A stretch of DNA of 64,000 nucleotides. Source: CBDBGD01 sp965205235 (GTDB lineage: Bacteria > Chloroflexota > Dehalococcoidia > Lucifugimonadales > UBA1127). The position numbers were made by a program, and so were the translations under genes. The notes beneath the pieces were generated by a model. That model was not told where the DNA came from. It was given only the letters and a program-made list of their open reading frames with translations, and did not search any database. Of this stretch, positions 49,501 to 61,500 are shown in pieces (position 1 is the stretch's first letter; each line of letters starts with the position of its first letter). The stretch spans positions 186,001 to 250,000 of the forward strand of contig CBDBGD010000007.1 in NCBI GenBank assembly GCA_965205235.1, written 5' to 3'.

Positions 49501-52500
49501 ACTCCCGCCGCGCCCACCGTCACCCCGGGCGACGGGCAGCTGACGGTAACCTGGACCGCGCCCAACGACAACAGATACTCGATAATAAGGTACTGGGTGC
49601 GGCACGGGGACGAGGATGGCGGGGAAGACGGCAGCGGCGCGTGGGAGGAGGACCGCAGGGCCTGGCTGATCGCCGACGGCGGCCCCCTGTCCCACACCAT
49701 TACCGGCCTGACGAACGGCGAGACCTACGACGTGCAGGTGCTTGCCGACAGCCTCGCCGGACAAAGCGACTGGTCGGCCTCCACCTCCGCCACTCTGGTC
49801 GCCAACGACTACGACAACGACGACGACGGCCTCATCGAGGTGGACAGCCTCGCCAGGCTGAACGCCATCCGCTGGGACCCGGACGGCGCCGGCCTGGTGG
49901 TGGATGACACCAACACGGCCGGTCTTGACGAAGCCGCCGCCTACGCCGCCGTCTTCCCCAACCCGGCGCCCGGCATGGGCTGCGGCGACACGGGCTGCAC
50001 CGGCTACGAGCTGACCGCCGACCTGGACTTCGACACCGGCGCCGCGGGCGACCGCACCGACGACGAGTTCGCCAACGTGGACGACATGGGCACCACCGAC
50101 ACCGGCGACGACGTGGCCCGCGGCTGGGAGCCCATCGGTGGCCAATCCGGCGCCTTCTCCGCCACCTTCGAGGGCAACGGCCACACCATCGCCAACCTGT
50201 TCATCGACCGGGGCAGCACCATCAGGGTGGGGCTGTTCGCCAGGCTCCACAACGCGACCGTCCGCAACCTCACGCTCACCGGCGCCGGCGTCACGGGCAA
50301 CGACTGGGCCGGCATCCTTGCCGGCCGGACCTACCTGACCACCGTCATCAGCGGCGTGTCAGTGTCCGGCGACGTGACGGCGGGAGGTGACTTCGCAGGG
50401 GGGCTGGTTGGCCAGACCAGCAACAATACCACCATCGAGGACTCGTCCGCGTCCGGCAGCGTTACGGGCAACGAGTACCTGGGCGGGCTGGTAGGCTCCA
50501 ACGCCGGCGAGATCAGCCGCAGCCGATCCAGCGCAAACGTGTCCGGAGACCGGAACAGTGACTCCGAATACTTGGGGGGCTTGGTCGGATACACTTACGG
50601 CTCCATCACCGCGAGCTTCGCCACCGGCAGCGTGGGGCCCCTGGACAGCGGCGACGGCGTGGATAGCGCCGGCGGCCTGGTCGGCGAGATCGGCCAGAAT
50701 CCTACCCCCATCGCCATCACCTCCAGCTACGCCACCGGCGCCGTCACGGGCAACAAGGACGTGGGCGGCCTGATCGGTAAAGACAGCGGCGCCGCATCCA
50801 GGATCGTCGCCAGCTACGCCACCGGCTCGGTGACGGGCAGCGAGGACGTGGGCGGCCTCATCGGCACAATCAGCGGCGCCTCGGGCAGCGTCGTCGCCAG
50901 CTACGCCACCGGCGCCGTGACGGGCACGACCAACACCGGCGGGCTCTTCGGGAGCGCCGATAACAGCACCACCGTCACCGACAGCTACTGGGACACAGAG
51001 TCCTCCGGCCAGTCCACCAGCGCGGGCGGCGTCGGCAAGACCGGCGCGGAGCTGCGCGCGCCCACCGGCTACACCGGCATCTACGCCAGCTGGAACCTGG
51101 ACCTGGACAACGCCGACGGCGACGACGACCTTGCCACCGGCGGGGACGACCCCTGGGACTTCGGCGCGAGATACAACTACCCGACGCTCAAGGTGGACTT
51201 CAACGGCGATGGCACGACCACCTCCGCCGAGTTCGGCAAGCAGAAGGGGCCGGGCCCGGTGGGCAACCTGGCCGCCGCCCTCAACGCCGGCAACAACCTG
51301 GTGGCGAGGTGGGACGCGCCCACGGACGCCGGCGACGGCGAGCCGACCGTCAGATACGCGGGCCGCTACAGCGCCGACGGCGGCTCGACCTGGACGGACT
51401 TCGGCCCCCAGAGCGGGAGGACATACACCATCAACCGACCGGAGGACGCCCCCTACCAGTTCGAAGTGTGGGCCATCAGCCGGGAGGCGGCCCACACCAG
51501 GAGCGCGCCGGCGTCCGTCACCAGCGCCGGCGTAGCACCCCCGGTCGCGCCCGGCGGCTTCTCCGTAACCCCGGGCCGGACTCACGTCGAGCTCCGCCTG
51601 CGCTGGAACCGCGTGACCAGGGCAAGCAGCTACGTGATTGAATACGCCACCAACGACGCCTTCACGGAGGGCGTCGTAGCGGCGACCTTCCGCGCCGGTG
51701 ACTCCCCTCCCCATCAATATACCCGCTACATCGGCGGCCTGAGTGCCGAGACCCAATACTGGGTCCGGGTGGCGTCGGTGAACTCGGTCGGACAGGGCGA
51801 CTGGACGCCTGCCGTTAGCGTCAGAACCGTGCCCATCGTCTCCGTCGTCCCCGGCGAGTCCCCAATCACGGAGGGGACCGCTGCCCAGTTCACGATCCTG
51901 GCCAGCGGCCCGCCGACCGTAAACGTGGAGGTGTCGCTCACGGTCTCCGGCGGCGCGGCCTTCGGCGTCACCGCGGAAACACGGACCGTGACGCTTCCGG
52001 CGGGCGTGAGCGTCGCGACGATCACCGTCGCCACCGCGGGCGACGCCGTTGCGGAGCAGGCCGATGACGTCACGGTTACGGTCGATTCCGGCGCCGGGTA
52101 CGCCATCAGCAGGGACTGGGGCAGCGCGTCGGTGCGGGTCAACGACGACGACGGCGGCCTCAACGCGCCTGCCAACGTGCGGGTGGTACCGGGCATCAGT
52201 GGGGACCTTGTTGGGGAGGAAGTCCCTCGCGCCACGTACGTCCTGACCTGGGATGCGCCGGAGGGAAACCCCTCATCCGCCATCACCGGCTACGAGCTGC
52301 AAGAGGCCGGTGTAGAGGACTTCAGCAGATTCATCACCACGAAGGAGTTCGGCGCAGATAGACGGACCCACACGGCGAGAAAGGGAAATGATCCTCAGCC
52401 GTCCAACCGCGACCATCCCAATCTCCGTCTTAAGGAGACCGCCTATTTCAGGATCAGGGCGCTGACCGGAACCGGAGACGACGTGGTCGCGGGACCCTGG

Positions 52501-55500
52501 TCTCCGGTCGTGTTCGCCACGGCCAACGAGCTGACGAATCCGCAGGTTACCGCAAGCGAGCTGGACGAAGGGGAAACGGTTTTCCCGCCCCTCGCTCCCG
52601 ACGTAATCGCCGTCGCCGGCGACGGCTCTCTTTCCGTGTACTGGGGGATTCCTGCCTTGCGCACCGGCTCTGGGAAGGGCCATACCATCGTCGCCTACGA
52701 CCTGCGGTACAGGGCAGGCTCCGCTGGGGCCTGGACGACGATCGAGAACGTATGGATCGAAGGCAGCGGCCTCCAGAAGGTCGAGTTCGTCTCACCGAGC
52801 AACAACCAGGCGTACGACTTGCAGGTGCGCGCCTACGGCATGGCCAGCCACAACGACTGCGCGGCGCTGTCGCAGGACACCTTCGTGCCGAAGAACACCG
52901 CCCTCCCCGCGGACAAATGCGCGGTCGCTGCCGGCCACTGGTCGAGCATCGTGACCGCGACGCCCGCCGACTACGACGAGGACGACGACGGGCTGATCGA
53001 GGTGCGCAACCTGGCGCAACTCAACGCCATCCGCTACGACCTGGACGGCGACGGCGTGGTGACCGACGACCCCTCCACCACCGGCACGAACGAGTTCACG
53101 GAGTACACCAACGCCTTCCACTACCCGGCGCTGGCGCAAGGCTGCCCTGACACGGGCTGCACCGGCTACGAGCTAGCGGCGGACCTGGACTTCGACGAGA
53201 ACGGCGACGCCGTCCGCAACGACACCTGGAACACCGGCGCGGGCTGGCAGCCCATCGGCTACTTCAGCGACGACGGCGACGCCACCAACGACGCGGCCTT
53301 CACCGCCGTCTTAGAGGGCAACGGTCACACCATCAGCAACCTGTTCATCAGCAGGAGCGGCGCCGACTACGTGGGGCTGTTCGGCCACGCCTCCTTCGCC
53401 GACATCCGAAACCTGGGACTGGAGAACGTCGACGTCACCGGCGGGAACAGCGTCGGCGGACTGGCGGGCTGGAACGAGGGCGGCGCCATCGGCGCCTCCT
53501 ATGTGACCGGCAGCGTGTCCGGCGTCGACAACGTGGGCGGGCTGGTGGGCCAGAACAACGGCGCGATAACAACGAGCTACTCGGCAGCCGCGGTGACCGG
53601 TACGGGCAGCAACGCGGGCGGACTGGTGGGCGTCAACGGCGAGTTGGGCAGCATCCTGGTCTCCTACTCCACGGGCGCGGTAACCGGCGTCGACAAGGTG
53701 GGCGGCTTCGCCGGCTCCAACTGGGAGACCATAGAGACAAGCTTCTCGACCGGCGCCGTGATCGGCACGGGCAGCGAGGTGGGCGGCTTCACCGGCTCGG
53801 CGAGAGATACGGACGACGGCTTCGAGGTCGAGGGCAGCTTCGCCGACAACTACTACGACATAGAAACCTCCGTCGTTACCAAGGGCGTGGGCGACTGGCT
53901 GCGAGTCGAGGGCGTGGAGGGCATCGCAACCGTCCGGCTGCGGACGCCCATGGGCTACACCGGCATCTACGCCGACTGGAACGTGGACGTGGACGGCGAC
54001 CTCACCGCCGACGACCCGTGGGACTTCGGCGCGAACTACAACTACCCGACGCTGCGAAACACCGGCGGCAACCAGAAGGGACCCGGCCCGGTGGGCGACC
54101 TGGCCGCCGCGCTCAACATCGACGGCAACATGGAGGTCACGTGGAGCGCGCCCACGGAGACCGGCGACGGCACGCTGACCGGCAACTACGCGGGCCGTTA
54201 CAGCACCGACGGTGGCTCCACCTGGACCGCCATTGCACCCCAAAGCGCGACCACCTACACCATCGCCTCCCCCCAGGCCGGCACCACCTATCGGATCGAG
54301 GTCTGGGCCATCGGGCAGGGAGCGGCGCACACCAGGGGCGGGCCGGCGTCCGTGACCTACATGCTGGGCGCCGTCGACTACGACAGCGACGACGACGGGC
54401 TCATCGAGGTGGACAGCCTGGCCAGGCTCAACGCCATCCGCTGGGACCTGGACGGTGACGGAGAGGTGGATGACGACACCAACGATGCAAGGTACGCCGC
54501 CGTCTTCCTCGACTCGGCGCCCGGCATGGGCTGCCCCGACAGCGGCTGCACCGGCTACGAGCTGACGGCCGACCTCGACTTCGACACAGGCACGGCGGGC
54601 GACCGCACCGACGACGACTACCACAACGGCGGCGCGGGCTGGCAGCCCATCGGCTACTTCAGCGACGATGGGAACGCCACCAACGACGCCGCCTTCACCG
54701 CCGACTTCGAGGGCAACGGCCACACCATTGCCAACCTGTTCATCAACCGGGGCAGCGCGGACTACGTGGGGCTGTTCGGCTACGCCTCCTTCGTCGCCGA
54801 CATCCGAAACCTGGGACTGGAGAGTGTCGACGTCACCGGCGCGAACAACGTCGGCGGGCTGGCAGGCTGGAACGAGGCTGGCGCCATCAGCGCCTCCTAT
54901 GTGACCGGCAGCGTATCCGGCGTCGACAACGTGGGCGGGCTGGTGGGTCAGAACAACGGCTCGATCACGACGAGCTACTCGGCAGCCGCGGTAACCGGCA
55001 CGGGCAGCAACGCGGGCGGGCTGGTGGGCTTCAACGGCGAGCTGGGCAGCATCCTGGCCTCCTACTCCACGGGCGCGGTAACCGGAGTCGACAAGGTGGG
55101 AGGGTTCGCAGGCTCGAACTGGGACACCATAGAGACAAGCTACTCGACCGGCGCCGTGAGCGGCACGGGCAGCGAGGTGGGCGCCTTCACCGGCTCGGGC
55201 AGAAACACGGACGACGGCTTCGAGGTCGAGGGCAGCTTCGGCGACAGCTACTACAACATAGAAACCTCCGTCGTCACCAGGGGCGTGGGCGACTGGGTAC
55301 TCGTCACGGGTGTGGAGGCCATGACAACCGACCGGCTTAGGACGCCCACCGGCTACACCGGCATCTACGCGGACTGGAACGTGGACGTGGACGGCGACTT
55401 CACCGCCGACGACCCGTGGTACTTCGGCGAGAACTACTATCCGGCGCTCAAGGTGGACTTCAACGGCGACGGCACGGCCACCGCCGCCGAGTTCGGCAAG

Positions 55501-58500
55501 CAGCGGGAACCGGGCCCTGTCAGCAACCTGGCCGCTGCGCTCAACAGCGACGGCAACGTGGTGGTCACGTGGAGCGCGCCCACGGACGCCGGCGACGGCA
55601 CGCTGACGGGCAACTACGCGGGCCGCTACAGCGCCGACGGGGGCTCCACCTGGACAGCCATCGCATCCCAAAGCGCGACCACCTACACCATCGCCTCCCC
55701 TGCGGACACCACCCATCAGATCGAGGTCTGGGCCATCGGGCAGGGAGCGGCGCACACCAGGGGCGCGCCGGCGTCCTTCACCCTGGGTATTACCGCCGAC
55801 TACGACGAAGACGACGACGGGCTCATCGAGATAAGCAACCTGGCGCAGCTCAACGCCATCCGCTACGACCTGGACGGCGATGGCGTGGTGACCGACGACA
55901 CCTCCACCACAGGGACGAACGAGCTCACGGAGTACGCCGCCGCCTTCCCCGATAGGCTGCCCGGCATGGGCTGCCCCGACGCGGACCACGACGACGACCC
56001 CAACACCGCGGCGCAGCCCGTGTGCATCGGCTACGAGCTGACGGCGGACCTGGACTTCGACGAGAACGGCGACGGCAACCGCAACGACACCTGGAACACC
56101 GGCGCGGGCTGGCAGCCCATCGGCGTCTTCAGCGACGACGGCGACGCCACCAACGACGCGGCCTTCACCGCCGACTTTGAGGGCAACGGCCACACCATTG
56201 CCAACCTGTTCATCAACCGGGGCAGCGCGGACTACGTGGGGCTGTTCGGCTACGCCTCCTTCGTCGCCGACATCCGAAACCTGGGACTGGAGAGTGTCGA
56301 CGTCACCGGCCGGAACATCGTCGGTGGACTGGCGGGCTGGAACGAGGGCGCCATCAGCGCCTCCTATGTGACCGGCAGCGTGTCCGGCGTCAACAACGTC
56401 GGCGGCCTGGCGGGTCAGAACAACGGCTCGATCACAACGAGCTACTCGGCAGCCGCGGTAACCGGCACGGGCAGCAACGCGGGCGGGCTGGTGGGCTTCA
56501 ACGGCGAGCTGGGCAGCATCCTGGCCTCCTACTCCACGGGCGCGGTATACGGCGTCAACAAGGTGGGCGGTTTCGCCGGCTCCAACTGGCACACCATAGA
56601 GACAAGCTTCTCGACCGGCGCCGTGAGCGGCACGGGCAGCGAGGTGGGCGCCTTCACCGGCTCGGCGAGAGATACGGACGACGGCTTCGACGTGGAGGGC
56701 AGCTTCGGCGACAGCTACTACGACATGGACGCCTCCGTCGTTACCAGGGGCGTGGGCGACTGGGTACTCGTCACGGGCGTGGAGGCCATGACAACCGTCC
56801 GGCTGCGGATGCCCACGGGCTACACCGGCATCTACGCCGACTGGAACGTGGACGTGGACGGCGACCTCACCGCCGACGACCCGTGGGACTTCGGCCTGGC
56901 GCGCAACTACCCGGCGCTGAAGGTGGACTTCAACGGCGACGGCACGGCCACCTCCGCCGAGTTCGGCAAGCAGCGGGGCCCGGGCCCGGTCGGCAGCCTG
57001 GCCGCCGCGCTCATCTCCGAAAGCAGCCTGGAGGTGTCGTGGACCGCGCCCACGGAGACCGGCGACGGCACGCTGTCCGGCAACTACGCAGGCCGCTACA
57101 GGGCCGGCAGAGGCTCCACCTGGACCGCCTTCAACGCCACGGGCGCGACGACCTACACCATCACCTCCCTGCAGTCCGGCACATCCTATCAGATCGAAGT
57201 CTGGGCCACCGGGCAGGGAGCGGCCCACACCCGGGGCGCGCCGGCGTCCGTCACCCTGGGCGCTACCACCGACTACGACATCGACGATGACGGGCTCATC
57301 GAGGTGGACAGCCTGGCCAAGCTGAACGCCATCCGCTACGACCCGGACGGCGACGGCGTGGTCACAGACGACACCACCACCACCGGCACGAACGAGTTCG
57401 CGGAATACGCCGCCGCCTTCCCCGACCGGCTGCCCGGCATGGGCTGTCCTGACACCGGCTGCACCGGCTACGAGCTGACGGCGGACCTGGACTTCGATGA
57501 GAGCGGCGACGGCGCCATTACATCTGCCGACGCTGCCTACTGGAACGCCGGCGCGGGCTGGCAGCCCATCGGCAGCTTCACCGCCGTCTTCGAGGGCAAC
57601 GGACACACGATCAGCAACCTGTTCATCAGCAGGAGCAGCGCCGACGACGTGGGGCTGTTCGGCTCCTCGGGTTCCGGCGCAGTCGTCCGCAACCTGGGAC
57701 TGACCGGCGTGAGCGTCACCGGCGGCGACCGGACCGGCGCCGTTGCGGGCGCGAACAGCGGCGAAATACGGTTCAGCTACGCCGTCGGCAGCGTGAGCGG
57801 CTCCGACGACGTCGGCGGACTGGCCGGGAGCAACGCCAGCGGCGGCGTCATCGCCGGCAGCTACGCCGCCGTCGCGGTGAGCGGCAGCGGCGACAGGGTC
57901 GGCGGGCTGGTCGGCGACAACGCCGGCAACATCACCGCAGGCTACGCCACGGGCAGCGTCACCGGCACCAACAGCGTCGGTGGGATGGTGGGCCGGCACG
58001 CCGGAGGCCGGATCACCGCCAGCTACGCCACCGCAAGCGTCACCGGCATATCCAACGCCGGCGGGCTGATTGGGGAGGTTTCCGGCGATACCGCCACCGT
58101 GACCAGCAGCATGTGGGACATCGAGACCAGCGGGCTGACCATCGGCGTCGGCTCGGACGACGCGGACGGCAACGGCGCGATAGACGGCGCGGAGACAAGA
58201 ACCGGCGGCGTCTTCGGCCTGACCGACGCCGAGCTTCGCAGCCCCACCGGCTACGATCCTGGGAGCTTCTTCTCCGACTGGAACGTGGACGTGGACGGCG
58301 CGCCGGGCAGCGACGATCCGTGGGACTTCGGCGCAGCTCACAACTACCCCGTGCTGAAGGTGGACTTCAACGGCGACGGCACGGCAACATGGGAGGAGTT
58401 CGGTCTCCAGCGAGAGCCGGGACCGGTGCAGGACCTGTTGCCCACCCGCAGCACGTCGGAACTGCGGGTAACGTGGAACGCCCCCGCCGACTCCGGCAGC

Positions 58501-61500
58501 GTACTGGCCGCCCAGGTGACCTACGAGTACCGCACCAGCACCGACGCCGGCGACACCTGGGACCCCTGGACGGCAACGACCGCCACCAGCTTCACCATCC
58601 AGAATCCGGCGGCAGGCGCTTTCTACCTGTTCCAGGTGCGGGCGGTCAGCGATGCCGCCCACAAGGGCGCGGTGGAGCAGAAGGGCGATGGCACGGACCT
58701 GGGCATCCGGGTGAATCTGTGGCGGACTATCGTGCCGGCCGGACAGAAGTTCCAGATCAGGGCGTGGGTCACCAATCAGGGCTCCGTGAACACCCTTGCC
58801 ACCACGCTCCGCTACTACTACTCAGCTGACGGGACGCTGGCCACCACGCAGCTGGGCGATGCAGCTGTTCCCGCCCTCGATGCGAACGGAGGCAGCGCTG
58901 CCTTCGAAGAGAGGTTCACTGCACCGGAGGAGCTTGGCGATTACTACTACGGCGCCTGCGTGGTGGCTGTGGCCGGCGAGCCCGTGACGGACAACAACTG
59001 CGTCTTCCGCCTCCTGACTGTCAGAAACTTTGAACCGCAGTTTGTCAACCAACCGCCGGTCACCTTCACCCTGGCGGAGAACACGGGCGCGGACCACACG
59101 GTGGGAACGGTTACGGCCACTGACGAGGATGCTGCCGACACTTTGACCGCCGAGCTCACGGGCACGGACGCCTCCTCCTTCACCATAGCTACCACCCCAG
59201 ACGACGACACCAGCAACGCACGTCTGATCATCGACATCAAGACCAAGGCCAATGTGACCTACAACTTCGAGGACAAGTCAACCTACTCGGTGACCGTGGA
59301 GGTGACCGACTCAAGGGGAGGCAGCGCCTCGCTGCCCGTGACCATCAAGCTCACCGACGTCGGGCCGTCCTTTACCGAGGACGCCCCGGTCCGCACCGTG
59401 GCGGAGGGCGCCCCGGCGGTGCGAAACGTGGGCGCGCCGATCACCGTGTCAACCACCGGCAGCGGCCCGCTGAACGCAGTCTTGTCCAGCACGGCGACAT
59501 CCGGAACCGACCACAACTCCTTCACCTTGACCACCACGCCATCCGCCGACGGCAAGAGCGCGAGCATCCAGATTGCGACGGCGATGGGAGTCACCTTCGA
59601 CTACGAGGACAAGAGCAGCTACGCGGTCACCATCACCGTCACCGACGGCGGTGGCGAGATGGCCTCCGTACCCGTAACCGTCAACGTGAGCGATATTGGC
59701 CCCGTCTTCGCCGAGGCAGCCCCGGTGGTCCGCGAGGTGCTGGAGGACACCCCGGAAGGGCAGAGATTGGGCGCGCCCATCTCCGTATCCACCACCGGCA
59801 ACGGCCCGCTGACCGCGACCCTCACGGGCACGGACGCAGGTTCCTTCACCATCAGCCCCACGTCCTCCGGCGCCGCCGCCGCAGATAACGCCATGGCCAT
59901 CCAGCTTCTGACGGCATCCGGCACCACCTTCGACTACGAGACCAAGAGCAGCTACTCGGTCACCATCACCGTCACCGATCGCGACGGCGAGACGGCTTTG
60001 GCGGCGGTGACCATCAGCGTCATAGACCAGGACGAGAGCCTGCCGTCGGTGGCCCCCGCGCCCACGGTGGTCTGGGTGACCGACACCACCGCGAGGCTGA
60101 CCTGGGGCAGCCCCGTAAGGCCCGGCAACTCCTACAGGCTGCGCTTCATCCGCAGCGACGCCACGAACAAGGACGACGACAGCGCCTGGTCGTCAAGCTT
60201 CAGAACGGCGGGCGCAACCTCCCACACCATCATCGGCCTCACGGCTGCGACCGAATTCGACGTTCAGGTGCGGTCTGAGGTTGAAGAGGGAGGAGGTCGC
60301 ATTCGAGCGCGTGGCCCCTGGTCCCAGACCACCACCCTGACCACCATCGCGGGGAAGATACCCAACCAGAGCCTCAACGGGCGCGGCGCCACCGCCACCG
60401 TGGACCTGTCCCGCGTCTTCGGCGCAGGCGACACCCTGACCTACACGGTGGCGCCAGCCGGCGTGGGCGGAGCCACCCTGAGCGTGTCGGGCAGCACCCT
60501 GACCCTTGCCACCCCCGGCGACGGCTCCCCGCTGGCGGCGACGCCGCCGGGCGGCGCTACGATCACCGTGACGGCCACGGACAGCCTGGGGGACGCCACG
60601 TCCACCGTCTTCACGCTGACGGTAACCCGGGGGCACAACGCCCCGGTGCTCGAGGCCGTCAGGGACCGGACGTATTACATCACCGAGGACATCACTCCCT
60701 TCGGGATTTCGGCCGCCGACGCCGACGGGGACGCGGTGACGTTTGAGGTCTCGGGCCTGCCTGACGGCCTGTCCTACGACCAGGCCACGGGGCAGGTGAG
60801 CGGAGCCGTCTCCACCGGGAGCTTCAGTGACAACCGCGTCGGGGACTACACTGTCACCGTGACCGCCACCGACAACGACACGCCGGCGCAGAGCGCTGCC
60901 ATCACCTTCACCATCGCGGTGAAGGTGGGACTCTCGGTGGAGGCGGTGTCCATCAACGAGGGCGACTCCGGCACCAGCGTCATGACCTTCACCATAAGAA
61001 AGGCCGGCTCTGACTTTAGCCTCACCCCGGTGCGCGTGAACTGGGCCACGGAGGACGGCACGGCAACGGCGGCCGGTCAAGACTACACGGCCGCAAGTGG
61101 GGCCGTCGCCCCCTTCTACGGCCTTCAGTCCACTCAGACCGTCAGCGTCACGGTCAACGGCGACGGCGACGCCGAGATTGACGAGACCCTGGCGGTAGTG
61201 CTGAGCGACCCCAGCGACAATGCCCTCATCATCTCCGGAAGCGGGCGCGCCGAGGGGGTCATCCGCAACGACGACGGCCGCGCCATCGGCCTGGGACAGG
61301 CGTCCGTCAGTGTGGATGAGGGTGACGAGGGCACCACGACCGTGGAGCTGACGGTGCGGGCGAACCCGGCGCCGAGGCAGACGACGACGGTGGACTGGGC
61401 CACGGAGGACGGCACGGCAACGGCCGGCGAGGACTATGTGGCCGGTAGCGGCACGCTGACCTTCAACCGGGACGAAGCCACCAATACCATTGCCATAACG

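Noticed and set aside
53311..58662. 1,783-codon minus-strand open frame opposite the giant gene
   Set aside because: It is a compositional mirror of the repeat-rich plus-strand protein (G/V/H/A-rich with repeats at the same spacing); no ribosome binding site, no domain, and the plus frame has clear fn3/GLUG motifs.
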